From Vreelandella jeotgali Hwa (GTDB lineage Bacteria; Pseudomonadota; Gammaproteobacteria; Pseudomonadales; Halomonadaceae), in assembly GCF_000334215.1 (NCBI RefSeq), contig NZ_AMQY01000011.1, positions 310,001 to 374,000 on the forward strand: 64,000 nucleotides of DNA, given 5' to 3'. Below are positions 25,212-33,969 of this stretch, in pieces. The notes beneath the pieces were generated by a model. It saw only the letters and a list, made by a program, of their open reading frames with translations, was not told the origin of the DNA and did no database searches. Within the stretch, counting starts at the first letter, position 1; every line of letters begins with the position of its first letter. The translations under genes and the position numbers were made by a program.

Positions 25212-26870
25212 ATGAATAAGACTCGGCGAACAAAAATGCACCGGCTGGCGCTGATCGGCGCGGGCATTGCCGCCCTGGGCAGCGGTTCCGCGATGGCCGC
25301 CTCGCCGGGGGCGGCAGAGACGCTGACGGCGAGTACCGTGCAAAATCAGCTGGCGACGGCGCCCGGGGAGGCCGATGACTTGCCGGTCTCGACGTTTTAT
25401 CAGCGCCTGTTGTCGCCGGCGGCATGGCAAACGACCGAACGGGTCGAGGCGCTGACCGACGCGCTGCGAACGCTGAAAAACGACGGCCTGGCGCCGGAGG
25501 ATTATCTGGCGCCGTCGGGCAGCAGCACGACGCTGATGCAGGCTTTTAACCGTAGCCGGGACGGCGGTGCAGAGGCGCGAGCGGCGTTTGACGTACGCGC
25601 CACCCGGGCTCTGTTGCGTGCGCTCGAGCATCTGCAGCGCGGGCGGCTGGACCCGACCGAGCAGGTTGCGGGCTGGGAGACCGCCAGACCGGCCCGACAT
25701 TATTCGATGGCCCGGGTGGCAGCGGCCGTGGCCGACGATGACATCCGTCAGGCACTGGCGCTGGCCCGCCCGGATACCCGCGCCTACCGCCAGCTGCAGG
25801 ATGCGCTGGGTCGCTACCGTGATCTGGCGACGCGTGCCCGGCAGCACCGCAGCGCGGCGCTGGTGCCGGGGGAGAAAGTCCTGCGCCGGGGAGACGAGCA
25901 CGACGCCGTGGTCACCCTCCGCCGCCGGCTGGCCTACTGGGGGCTGGATGAAGCCTTGCAGGGCGACCCCGACGCCTATGCCCCTATTGACGCTCAAGCG
26001 CCCCGGCGCGAGCGTTTTGACGCTGACCTTGAGGCTGTGGTGAAGCGCTTTCAGCGGCGCCACCTGCTGGATGCCGACGGTGTGGTGGGCGGCAAGACCC
26101 GCCGGGCGCTCAACGCCTCGCTGACTTCGCACGTTGATGCCCTGGCGCTCAACCTTGAGCGAGCCCGCTGGATGCAGCCGATCATGGCGCGCCGCCCCGG
26201 CGTCTGGGTGGATATCGCCGGCTATCGCATGCACTATACCCGCCCGGACGGCGAGCGCTGGTCGTCAAAAGTGATTGTGGGCAGCGCGCGGCGCGAAACG
26301 CCGGTGATCCATTCGTCGATTACGCGTTTTACCGTCAATCCGACCTGGACGGTGCCGCCGACGATCCGGCGCGAAGACGTTCTGCCCCGGCTCAAGCACG
26401 ACACCGATTACCTGGCCAGCCGCAACATTCAGGTATTAAGCCCGGACGGCGCCCGGCTGGACCCGGAAGCCGTCAACTGGCAGGCACCGGGGAACGTCAT
26501 GCTGCGCCAGTCGGCAGGACCGCACAATCCGCTGGGGCGCGTGGTGGTGCGCTTTCCCAATGACAAGCTGGTGTACCTGCACGATACGCCGTCGCGGGGG
26601 CTGTTCAATCGCGACCGGCGAGCCTTGAGTTCGGGCTGTGTGCGTGTGGAAGGGGTGCGCGAACTGGCGCGTATGCTGCTGCACGACACCAACAGCCGTT
26701 ATCGCCTGAGCGAGCTGCTGAAACGCGGCAAGAGTGACCTCAACGTGCGCCTGCCGGAAAGTGTGCCGGTCGCGCTGGTCTATCTGACGGCCTGGCCCGA
26801 CGCCGGGGGCCATATAACCTTTCGGCCGGATATCTACGGCCGCGACGAGGCTCTGCGTCGGGCGCTGTAA
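25212..26870 (+). CDS. ldtD: L,D-transpeptidase YcbB/LdtD-like
   Basis: A 552-residue periplasmic peptidoglycan cross-linking enzyme. Order of domains: signal peptide (residues 1-32), a scaffold domain, a peptidoglycan-binding repeat (about 220-300, with VKRFQRRHLLDADGVVGGKT), and the YkuD catalytic domain with VIVGSARRETPVI, FTVNPTWTVPPTI, YLHDTPSRGLF and the catalytic ALSSGCVRV (His in LHDTP, Cys in SSGC). It makes 3-3 cross-links, important under envelope stress. A strong bidirectional hairpin terminator follows. Confidence 0.9.
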   Translation: MNKTRRTKMHRLALIGAGIAALGSGSAMAASPGAAETLTASTVQNQLATAPGEADDLPVSTFYQRLLSPAAWQTTERVEALTDALRTLKNDGLAPEDYLAPSGSSTTLMQAFNRSRDGGAEARAAFDVRATRALLRALEHLQRGRLDPTEQVAGWETARPARHYSMARVAAAVADDDIRQALALARPDTRAYRQLQDALGRYRDLATRARQHRSAALVPGEKVLRRGDEHDAVVTLRRRLAYWGLDEALQGDPDAYAPIDAQAPRRERFDADLEAVVKRFQRRHLLDADGVVGGKTRRALNASLTSHVDALALNLERARWMQPIMARRPGVWVDIAGYRMHYTRPDGERWSSKVIVGSARRETPVIHSSITRFTVNPTWTVPPTIRREDVLPRLKHDTDYLASRNIQVLSPDGARLDPEAVNWQAPGNVMLRQSAGPHNPLGRVVVRFPNDKLVYLHDTPSRGLFNRDRRALSSGCVRVEGVRELARMLLHDTNSRYRLSELLKRGKSDLNVRLPESVPVALVYLTAWPDAGGHITFRPDIYGRDEALRRAL

Positions 26871-26923
26871 GGGCGCCGTGCGCTGCCATTTACCTACTGC
26901 TACCGTAAGCGGCCCGGCATAAG

Positions 26924-26961
26924 AAAGGGCGCCGCTCCCGTGAGGAGGCGGCGCCCTTTTT
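26924..26961. terminator. Bidirectional rho-independent terminator
   Basis: A 12-base-pair stem, AAAGGGCGCCGC at 26924-26935 with its complement at 26948-26959, loop of 12 bases, A-run before and T-run after. It sits between the converging transpeptidase and endopeptidase genes and can serve both strands. Confidence 0.85.
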
Positions 26962-27016
26962 CGTTCGGCGGTCAGTCGCCGTTTGCGGGCCGGCGCGTCA
27001 GGCCGGCTCGGGGCGT

Positions 27017-28807
27017 TCAGCTACCGTCGCTGCCGGCGTCCGAATCGCCGCCGGAATGGCTATAGGACGCGACGTTGATCGTGCCGGTATCGCCGCTTTC
27101 CAGCGCGGTAATCATGGGCTCGGCCTGATGCTGAAAGGCCACGAGCGAGTCGCCACGAAGGCGGGTGTTTTCCGGCAGATCCACCGTCATGGCGTTGACC
27201 GGGGCATTGTTGACGTGGACTTCGTAGTGCAGGTGCGGGCCGGTACTGCGTCCGGTATTGCCCGACAGCGCGATACGGTCGCCCATTTCCACCCGGTCGC
27301 CCTTGCTCACCAGCGCTTTGGAAAGGTGCAGGTAGCGCGTGCGGTAGCCGTTGTCGTGGCGGATGACCACATAGCGCCCGGCGGCGTAGTGCTTGATGAC
27401 ACGCTCGACCCGGCCGCCGGCGGGGGCGGTAACCGGCGTTCCCACGGGCATGGCAAAATCGGTACCGTTATGCGGGCTGACCTTTCCCGTTGTCGGGTGC
27501 CTGCGGTTGGGGTTGAAGCGCGAGCTGATGGTGTAGTTGCCGTCAAACGGATGGCGGGCAAACGCCGGATCGAGGCTGTGGCCGTCCGGGGTATAAAAGG
27601 TATCGTTCATGGCATTGCGGACCAGCGTCAGGTCCATCCGCTGCCCCTGATACTTGACCGCCAGCACCCGCGTGTCGAGGGTCTCATCGTCGATCATGTC
27701 CGACTCGACCAGCACCTGGAAATTATCGCCGTTGCGGCTGTCGCGGCGGAAGTCGAATTTCTTTTTCAGCAGCTGCGTCAGCTCGGTGACCGCGCTGCTG
27801 CCCAGGCCGGTGGCCTCTGCCGAGCGGGCAAAACTGCCGTTGATGCTGCCGGCGTAAAGCCGCTGAACGGGCTCGCCCTGACGCTCGATGGCATCGGCAG
27901 TGTAATCGCCGTCCTGGCGGTTGACCCGCACGCCTTCGCGGGTATTGCGCATCATTTTCAGCGATAGCAGCTTGCCGTCCTTGTCGAGCTTGTAATCAAA
28001 GCTCTGGCCGGCTCGCCAGTGGGTCAGCAGGTCGGCATCGGGCAGCGTATCGAGTAGCCCCAGCGCTTCGCTGTAGCCCAGTCCCAGCTCGTCCTGCGCC
28101 ATGGCGGCGAAGGTCTCGCCGGTGTTGACGATATGGGTTTTCCAGCGGGGTACATAGGTGGAACGAGCGGCAATTTCCAGCGGCAGAAAGGAAACCTCGT
28201 CGAAGCGATCGATCCCGTAGTCTTCGTAGGACGTCGCGTCGGGTACGGGGGCCGCGCTGTTGTTGGAGGCCGAGCTGTTTTTGGAGGCTGGGCTGTTGCC
28301 GGCGTCCGCATTGCGATTGGCTTCGGCCGCGAGCATGCCGCTGCCGAGAGTGCCAACAACAACGGCAATGTGGCGCGCGCTGTCATCCATGCGCGTTGGC
28401 GTTTGGCCCGCCAGGCGTTCGGACGGCAGCGTAGCGGACGCATGACCGGGGCTGGCGGCGGCGCTTTCGATCACATCCAGGTCGATGACGTCGGAAGCCT
28501 TGAGTTCGCTTAGCGGAATGCTTTGACGAGTGGCATCCAGCACGCGCGACGTTTGCTCGAATGCCGTGGCGATCGGGGTTCCCGAGCCGCTCGCCGATTC
28601 CTCGTGTGCCGGCTGCGGCAAGGCAGCGCGGTCGGCCGACGCCGAGCCGTCAAGCGGCAGGGAGGTGCTGTTTGTCGGGTTTCGGGACTGGCCGTGATCC
28701 TGATAGGCCGTGAATAACGTTTGTCCGCCCAGCACGGTAACCATGGTGGCTACGGGTAACAGTAACAATTTGTGCGTGCGGGGCAGCGAATGGAGAATTC
28801 GCAACAT
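27017..28807 (-). CDS. mepM: Murein DD-endopeptidase, M23 family (MepM-like)
   Basis: A 596-residue envelope protein. It has an N-terminal membrane anchor (KLLLLPVATMVTVLGGQTLF), a low-complexity Ser/Asn/Ala linker around residues 160-190, an OapA/LysM-like domain (WKTHIVNTGETFAAMAQDEL), and a C-terminal LytM domain with zinc ligands in HNGTDFAMP and HLHYEVHVN plus the catalytic His of TRYLHLS. It cleaves D-Ala-mDAP cross-links and is needed for wall growth. The 596 residues are longer than E. coli MepM (440), mainly through the linker. Confidence 0.88.
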   Translation of the reverse strand: MLRILHSLPRTHKLLLLPVATMVTVLGGQTLFTAYQDHGQSRNPTNSTSLPLDGSASADRAALPQPAHEESASGSGTPIATAFEQTSRVLDATRQSIPLSELKASDVIDLDVIESAAASPGHASATLPSERLAGQTPTRMDDSARHIAVVVGTLGSGMLAAEANRNADAGNSPASKNSSASNNSAAPVPDATSYEDYGIDRFDEVSFLPLEIAARSTYVPRWKTHIVNTGETFAAMAQDELGLGYSEALGLLDTLPDADLLTHWRAGQSFDYKLDKDGKLLSLKMMRNTREGVRVNRQDGDYTADAIERQGEPVQRLYAGSINGSFARSAEATGLGSSAVTELTQLLKKKFDFRRDSRNGDNFQVLVESDMIDDETLDTRVLAVKYQGQRMDLTLVRNAMNDTFYTPDGHSLDPAFARHPFDGNYTISSRFNPNRRHPTTGKVSPHNGTDFAMPVGTPVTAPAGGRVERVIKHYAAGRYVVIRHDNGYRTRYLHLSKALVSKGDRVEMGDRIALSGNTGRSTGPHLHYEVHVNNAPVNAMTVDLPENTRLRGDSLVAFQHQAEPMITALESGDTGTINVASYSHSGGDSDAGSDGS

Positions 28808-29183
28808 GGATAAAGAGTCGCCAATGTCGTGTCAAAAGAAGTATGTATACGCAATAAACGTCAAAACCTTACCCCATGCGTCAATAGGTGCATAGACTGT
28901 GGTTTCGTACACAGCGCGGCATGTCGATACAGGGATTATGCAAAAGACGCACAGATCCTGTCGAAATAAAATAGAACGCTGTTTTCCCTCATTCATGAAC
29001 GCCGTTTTAATATTGAAGCGTTAAAGTAGCGCGTCATTTCATGCTTTATTGACTTCAATCGGCGCAGCGTCAGCCAATGTTTGACATGCTGATCGCTCAC
29101 AGGGCTGCTGCGTCTGGCGCGGAAATGGCGCTGCCGCTGCGTGGATGACACACAGCGCCGTGATTCGGTACGAGGAGCTTGCC
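28808..29183. other. Divergent intergenic region mepM / lysR
   Basis: No convincing gene was found. The middle part (28850-29060) is AT-rich and must carry the promoters of both the endopeptidase (leftward) and the LysR gene (rightward). I see no clear tandem repeat or terminator here. LysR proteins often bind a TN11A motif beside their own gene; I could not settle on one. Confidence 0.5.
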
Positions 29184-30098
29184 ATGTCGCGTGTCACCCT
29201 TGCCCAGTGGCAGATGCTCGCCGCCGTGGTCGACCACGGCGGGTTTGCCCGGGCGGCCGAGGCGGTACACAAAAGCCCGTCGACGCTGAACCATGCGGTA
29301 CACAAGCTGGAGGAACAGCTGGGCGTGCGGGTATTGGAGCCCGCCGGCCGGCAGGTACGCCTGACGGATGCCGGCGAGCTTTTGCTGCGCCGCGCTCGCC
29401 AACTGCTGGACGGAGCCACGGCTCTCGAAGACGTCGCCTTGCGGCTGGCCTCGGGGCTCGAGGCAGAAGTGACGCTTTCGGTTGACCAGATTGTGCCGGA
29501 AGCAGTTCAGATCAGCGCGCTGGAGGCGTTTTCCCGGCTCTACCCGCAGGTGCGCGTGCAGCTCCATGAAAGCGTCCTGAATGGCGGGATTGAAATGCTT
29601 CAGGCGGGCCATGCCGATCTGGTGGTGACCGGCCTGTCGCCCCCGGGATTTCCGGGCGAGCCGCTGGGTAGCGTACGCTTTATTGCCGTGGCTCACCCCC
29701 GGCATACCCTGCATCGGCTCGGGCGGCGTCTGGATTTGCGCGATCTGTCCCATTACCGCCAGCTGGTGGTGCGCGATTCCGCGTGGCAGCAGCCCGCCGG
29801 GGTCAATCCGCCGGGGGCCGACCAGCGCTGGACGGTGGGCCATCTGGCAACATCGCTGGATATGGTCAAGCGCGGGCTGGGATTTGCCTGGCTGCCCGAA
29901 ACCCGAGTAGCCGATGCCTTGGCCAAGGGCGATCTGAAGGCGCTGCCGTTGACCGCCGGGGGCGTGCGCCACGTCCCCGTTCAGCTGTTCTACAGCGATC
30001 GCGACCGCGCCGGCCCCGCCGCTCAAGCCATGGCACAGGCGCTGCGCGAAGCCGCCGACCCGTCCGGCGACGGGCAGGCTGACGGTACCAGCGCCTGA
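29184..30098 (+). CDS. LysR-family transcriptional regulator
   Basis: A 304-residue regulator. The N-terminal winged helix-turn-helix covers residues 1-62 (AVVDHGGFARAAEAVHKSPS then LEEQLGVRVLEPAGR), a linker helix follows, and residues 90-290 form the periplasmic-binding-like effector domain. Start 29184 has GAGGAG seven bases upstream. No linked target operon is obvious: the divergent neighbour is mepM. Effector unknown. The stop codon TGA lies in the first unit of a 17-base tandem array. Confidence 0.85.
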   Translation: MSRVTLAQWQMLAAVVDHGGFARAAEAVHKSPSTLNHAVHKLEEQLGVRVLEPAGRQVRLTDAGELLLRRARQLLDGATALEDVALRLASGLEAEVTLSVDQIVPEAVQISALEAFSRLYPQVRVQLHESVLNGGIEMLQAGHADLVVTGLSPPGFPGEPLGSVRFIAVAHPRHTLHRLGRRLDLRDLSHYRQLVVRDSAWQQPAGVNPPGADQRWTVGHLATSLDMVKRGLGFAWLPETRVADALAKGDLKALPLTAGGVRHVPVQLFYSDRDRAGPAAQAMAQALREAADPSGDGQADGTSA

Positions 30099-30177
30099 GG
30101 CGCCCGGGCTTCAGAAGCTCTCGGGTCTCTGAAGCCCTTGGGTTTATGAAGCTCTCGGGGCTCTGAAACAGTCGGGC
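30093..30177. repeat. Degenerate tandem repeat, 4-5 x 17 bp
   Basis: Four exact-length 17-base units at 30110-30177 (for example CTCTGAAGCCCTTGGGT and TTATGAAGCTCTCGGGG), preceded by a weaker unit at 30093-30109 that includes the LysR stop codon. Three of the four clear units keep TGAA. The array fills the space between the two converging genes. Confidence 0.75.
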
Positions 30178-30182
30178 AGGGA

Positions 30183-30746
30183 TTAATCCGACATCCCGGA
30201 CGCGGCATCCCGGGTTTTCTGCCAGGCGTTTTTCGCGCCTTCCCGAGTGGTTTGCCATGCACTTTCCGCGCCTTCCTGAGTTTTTTGCCAGGCATCCTGG
30301 GCGTTGGACTGCGCCTGTTCCCACCAGTCGTGGTTGTAGGTCGGAAAGTTGGCCATTTCGTCCGAGGTGGCATCAATCATCACGCGATGCCGGATTTCAC
30401 TTTCGCCGTCGTCCTCCCGGGTGCGGGTCTCCAGCGTGAAATGGTTGGCGTCGACGACCAGATCTCGGCCGCCCAGTCCCAACACCTTGCCGCTTTCAAT
30501 CACCACGGCGGCAATGGTCATTTGCTCGTCGAACAGAATGTCGTCCACTTCGCCAATGGCCTCGCCGGAGCCGTCAACGATGTAGGCGTCGGCTTCCATG
30601 ATGTCGTCGGCGGCGTACATACCCTGGGGGCTGTCCTGTGCCTGAACCCCCGGTATCAGGGTCAGGCAGGCAGCGCCCAGCGCGGCGGCCAGGGCGTTTT
30701 TCGTGGCGGCGTGCGGTGCCGGCGCATTCGTCAATCGGTTAGTCAT
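30183..30746 (-). CDS. Exported PRC-barrel protein with C-terminal 11-residue repeats
   Basis: A 187-residue protein with signal peptide (ALGAACLTLIPGVQA), one PRC-barrel domain (about residues 45-125; DAYIVDGSGEAIGEVDDIL) and a helical tail. The tail has three near-identical 11-residue units: AWQKTQEGAES, AWQTTREGAKN and AWQKTRDAASG. This pattern resembles group 3 LEA or apolipoprotein-like amphipathic repeats. PRC-barrels bind small ligands or partner proteins; an envelope role under osmotic or desiccation stress is a guess. GGGAGG upstream of the ATG at 30746 fixes the start. Confidence 0.75.
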   Translation of the reverse strand: MTNRLTNAPAPHAATKNALAAALGAACLTLIPGVQAQDSPQGMYAADDIMEADAYIVDGSGEAIGEVDDILFDEQMTIAAVVIESGKVLGLGGRDLVVDANHFTLETRTREDDGESEIRHRVMIDATSDEMANFPTYNHDWWEQAQSNAQDAWQKTQEGAESAWQTTREGAKNAWQKTRDAASGMSD

Positions 30747-31330
30747 TTGGTACCTCCCGTGCAACAGCGTTGCCTTGCGCTTGGTGTGCCCATCAACGCT
30801 AGTCGAACGCCGGATGGGTGCAAACCCTTGAATACGCAAAAACGATGGAAGTCGCGGTCGTTGATCGGCAGGTTGTCGGTAAAAAGACTGGCAAGCCGCG
30901 AGCGGCAGTGGTAAAGTGCGCCTTCCTCGCATGTGTTGACCCCTCCATCATGACGTGACGCCGGCCTGATTTGTTGCCCGGTGCCTCCGGAACATCAGCC
31001 CGTCGCCGATGTTCGTTTATGTGAAGATGGCGCGCTTGAGCAATTCTACCCCACAGGTGGAAAGAGCGCAGAAAGGTCGCCACAGCGGCCGGCCCGTTTT
31101 CGCGGTGCCGCCCGTATGCCAGGTGCGACCGGTGTCCCCGACTCCCCGTTGTGGTTTGTAGCCGTTGCCGCCGAGATTGGCCGTGCGCCAGTCCCGAAAC
31201 GTATGGCAGCGCCGAAAGGCTTGACCGATTCACGCCGATCCTGGTTCAGGGTCGCAGCCGGTCAGTGCCGGAGCCAGGGACACTTTTGATGATTTTTTGC
31301 CGGTATTACCGGCCTACCAAGGTGTGTTTA
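30747..31330. other. Long intergenic region upstream of DEAD-box helicase gene
   Basis: A 584-base gap between divergently transcribed genes. Open frames here have no family features and I reject them. A long untranslated leader for the helicase is plausible because deaD/csdA messages commonly have one for cold regulation. A small hairpin, GCCGGTATTACCGGC at 31299-31313, lies just before the helicase start. No promoter could be fixed by eye. Confidence 0.45.
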
Positions 31331-33013
31331 ATGACCTCGACTTCCGTCGCTTCGCCGAGTTTCGGCGATCTTGCCCTGTTGCCTGCCGTTTTGTCTGCCG
31401 TGGAAAGCCAGGGCTACAAGGAACCGTCTCAAATTCAGGCGCAAACCATCCCTGCGCTGCTCGAAGGCCGGGATATGCTGGGCCAGGCCCAGACCGGTAC
31501 CGGCAAAACCGCGGCCTTCGCGCTGCCGCTGCTGTCGCGCCTCGAAACCTCAAGGCGCGAGCCCCAGGTGCTGGTGCTCGCGCCGACCCGCGAGCTGGCG
31601 CAGCAGGTAGCGGCTTCCTTTGGCAAGTACGGCCAGAACATCAAGGGCCTGGAAGTGGCTACGCTGTGCGGCGGTCAGGAATACCGCGAACAGCTGAGCG
31701 CGCTCAAGCGCGGCGCGCAGGTTGTTGTAGGCACTCCGGGCCGGGTAATTGACCACCTGGATCGTGGCAGCCTGAAACTCGACGGACTGTCCGCGCTGGT
31801 GCTCGACGAAGCCGACGAAATGCTGCGCATGGGCTTTATCGACGACGTCAAGCGCGTCGTGGCCGACACACCCGAAGATGCCCAGCGCGTGTTCTTCTCG
31901 GCCACGCTGCCGCGTGAAATCGAGCGTATTGTCAATCGCTACCTGGTCGATCCGGTCAAGGTGACCATCGAGTCCAAAACCACTACGGCGGATAACATCG
32001 AGCAGCGCGTCGTCCGCGTCGACGGCGGTGCCAAACTCGAAGCGCTGTCGCGGATTCTGGAAGTCGAGCTGGTGGATGCCGCCATCGTGTTCGTGCGCAC
32101 CCGCGCCGCCTGCACCACCCTGGTCGAGCAGATGACCGCGCGCGGCGTCAACGCCGCCAGCCTCTCCGGCGATCTCGATCAGAGTCTGCGCGAGCGGACC
32201 ATCACGCGGCTCAAGCGCGGCAAGGTTGACGTGCTCATCGCCACCGACGTGGCCGCCCGGGGGCTCGACGTGCCGCGGATTACCCACGTCATCAACTATG
32301 ACCTGCCCCAGGACAGCGAGGCCTACACCCATCGCATCGGGCGTACCGGCCGTGCCGGGCGCAGCGGCATTGCGATTACCTTTGCCGGCTTCCGCGAGGG
32401 CCGCAAGGTCGGCTGGATGGAGCAGGCCATCGGGCAGAAAATGACGCCGATGCCCCTGCCCGACGAAGCGGCAATCCGCGCGCACCGCGACAGCGTCTTT
32501 CATCAGCGCGTGATTGCGTCGCTGGGCCAGGGCGCCGATAACCAGCGTGAACTGGTCGAAAAGCTGGTCGACGAAGGCCATAACGCCGTTGACCTGGCCG
32601 CCGTCTTTGCACAGATGGCCCGCGCGGACGAAGCGCCGATTGGCCGTCTCCAGGCGCCACGCAAGGAGCGCAACCCGCGCGAAAGCCGCCAGAAAGGCGC
32701 ACCGCGCCGCAATAGCGGCCCGAGCGAAGGCATGGTGCGCTATCGGGTATCCGTGGGCCACAAGGATGGCGTCAAACCCGGTCAGCTGGTAGGCGCTCTG
32801 GCCAACGAAGGCGGCATTGAAGGCGCGCGTATCGGACGCATCGATATCCGTAACGCCTTCTCCACGGTCGAGCTGCCCAAGGGACTGCCGGCATCGCTGC
32901 TGGCCAAAATGGCGCGCGCCCGCGTTTCCGGCCACCCGCTGGAAATCAGCGAAGATCGCGCCCCGCGCCGCAGCCGCGACGGCGATGCGCCGGTACGCCG
33001 CGAGCGTGCCTGA
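31331..33013 (+). CDS. deaD: DEAD-box ATP-dependent RNA helicase (DeaD/CsdA-like)
   Basis: A 560-residue helicase. Motifs in order: Q motif (EPSQIQAQTIPALL), motif I AQTGTGKT at 53-60, PTRELAQQ, TPGR, DEAD, SAT, and HRIGRTGRAGR in the second RecA domain. The C-terminus has a DbpA-type RNA-binding domain (VRYRVSVGHKDGVKPGQLVG), preceded by a basic stretch. It acts in ribosome assembly and mRNA turnover, especially in the cold. It is shorter than E. coli DeaD (629). ATG 31331 starts directly before the Q-motif region. Confidence 0.9.
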   Translation: MTSTSVASPSFGDLALLPAVLSAVESQGYKEPSQIQAQTIPALLEGRDMLGQAQTGTGKTAAFALPLLSRLETSRREPQVLVLAPTRELAQQVAASFGKYGQNIKGLEVATLCGGQEYREQLSALKRGAQVVVGTPGRVIDHLDRGSLKLDGLSALVLDEADEMLRMGFIDDVKRVVADTPEDAQRVFFSATLPREIERIVNRYLVDPVKVTIESKTTTADNIEQRVVRVDGGAKLEALSRILEVELVDAAIVFVRTRAACTTLVEQMTARGVNAASLSGDLDQSLRERTITRLKRGKVDVLIATDVAARGLDVPRITHVINYDLPQDSEAYTHRIGRTGRAGRSGIAITFAGFREGRKVGWMEQAIGQKMTPMPLPDEAAIRAHRDSVFHQRVIASLGQGADNQRELVEKLVDEGHNAVDLAAVFAQMARADEAPIGRLQAPRKERNPRESRQKGAPRRNSGPSEGMVRYRVSVGHKDGVKPGQLVGALANEGGIEGARIGRIDIRNAFSTVELPKGLPASLLAKMARARVSGHPLEISEDRAPRRSRDGDAPVRRERA

Positions 33014-33050
33014 GCGCTAGCTGATACCGACTCATCCCGGTAGACCGATC

Positions 33051-33091
33051 AACACCCTCGTGCCGCTGCGGCGCGGGGGTGTTCGGGTTTT
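33051..33091 (+). terminator. Rho-independent terminator after deaD
   Basis: A 15-base-pair stem at 33051-33083 (starting AACACCCTCGTGCCG, two G-U pairs) with a three-base loop, followed by CGGGTTTT. It lies 37 bases after the helicase stop. Confidence 0.8.
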
Positions 33092-33136
33092 ATGGGGTCG
33101 GTTTTTGCCCCGTTATCCTTTGCCCACCATGTCCAG

Positions 33137-33248
33137 CCACTGGCATCTCGGGCCACTGGCATCTCGGGATACGGGCATGTCTGGCTACAGACGTCCTGGG
33201 CCACAGACAACTTGGGCCAAGGGCATGTCGGGCTACGGGTATGTCGAG
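33137..33248. repeat. Tandem repeat, 7 x 16 bp, upstream of nfi
   Basis: Seven head-to-tail units of exactly 16 bases with no gap. The first two are identical (CCACTGGCATCTCGGG); later ones drift (CTACAGACGTCCTGGG, CCACAGACAACTTGGG, CCAAGGGCATGTCGGG, CTACGGGTATGTCGAG). It ends 19 bases before the endonuclease V start. The most regular array in the window. Confidence 0.9.
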
Positions 33249-33267
33249 CAAATAACAGGAGAAACGC

Positions 33268-33969
33268 ATGCCCTTGCTGCCTCCCAACAGGCTGCACGAC
33301 TGGGACCTGGCGCCGCGCGATGCTATCGCGCTGCAAACGCGGCTGGCGCCTCGCGTCGAGCGTGAGGATCGCATGTCGCCGGTTCGCTGCATTGCCGGCG
33401 TGGATATCGGTTTTGAAGACGACGGCGCGACCACGCGGGCGGCGGTGGTGGTCCTGGAATGGCGGGAGGAGGGCCCGCCTTTCGAGGTGGTCGAGCAGGT
33501 GGTATACCGCGAGCCCACGCGCATGCCGTATATCCCCGGGCTGCTGTCGTTTCGTGAAACGCCGGCGGCTCTGGGCGCCTTTGCCCGGCTGTCCAGCGTG
33601 CCCGAGCTGGTCATGGTCGACGGCCAGGGCATCGCCCATCCGCGCCGGCTGGGCGTGGCGTCGCTGCTGGGGCTCTGGCTGGACGTTCCCGCCATCGGCG
33701 TGGCGAAGTCGCGGCTCTGCGGCCGACACGCCGAGGTCGGCGAACCCCGAGGCGATGCGGTGCCGCTGAACGACCAGGGCGAGGTAATCGGCACGGTGCT
33801 GCGCTCGCGTACCCGGGTCAAGCCGATTTACGTCTCCCCCGGCCACCGGGTTGGCCAGGCAACGGCGCTGGCCTGGGTCGAGCGCTGCCTGCACCGCACC
33901 AAACTGCCCGAGCCTACGCGGCTGGCCGACCGCCTGGCGAGCCGTCGCGATGCGCCTGGGCGGCGCTGA
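33268..33969 (+). CDS. nfi: Endonuclease V (deoxyinosine 3'-endonuclease)
   Basis: A 233-residue repair nuclease. Family motifs: GVDIGFEDD with a metal-binding Asp, YREPTRMPYIPGLLSFRE, the Asp of VMVDGQGIAHPRRLGVA, and AKSRLCG. It nicks DNA near deaminated adenine (inosine). The ATG at 33268 has AGGAG upstream (ACAGGAGAAACGC). The last 56 bases overlap the end of the converging amidotransferase gene. Confidence 0.92.
   Translation: MPLLPPNRLHDWDLAPRDAIALQTRLAPRVEREDRMSPVRCIAGVDIGFEDDGATTRAAVVVLEWREEGPPFEVVEQVVYREPTRMPYIPGLLSFRETPAALGAFARLSSVPELVMVDGQGIAHPRRLGVASLLGLWLDVPAIGVAKSRLCGRHAEVGEPRGDAVPLNDQGEVIGTVLRSRTRVKPIYVSPGHRVGQATALAWVERCLHRTKLPEPTRLADRLASRRDAPGRR

Noticed and set aside
30981-31289. 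A 102-residue plus-strand reading frame upstream of deaD
   Set aside because: No family features, no ribosome site, and composition typical of a chance frame in GC-rich leader DNA.
31550-32935. A 461-residue minus-strand frame inside the helicase gene
   Set aside because: It is antisense to a clear DEAD-box helicase and has the His/Gly/Ala-rich make-up of antisense GC-rich frames.
33137-33248. Possible CRISPR array
   Set aside because: Units are 16 bases, contiguous and drifting, with no unique spacers and no cas genes nearby.
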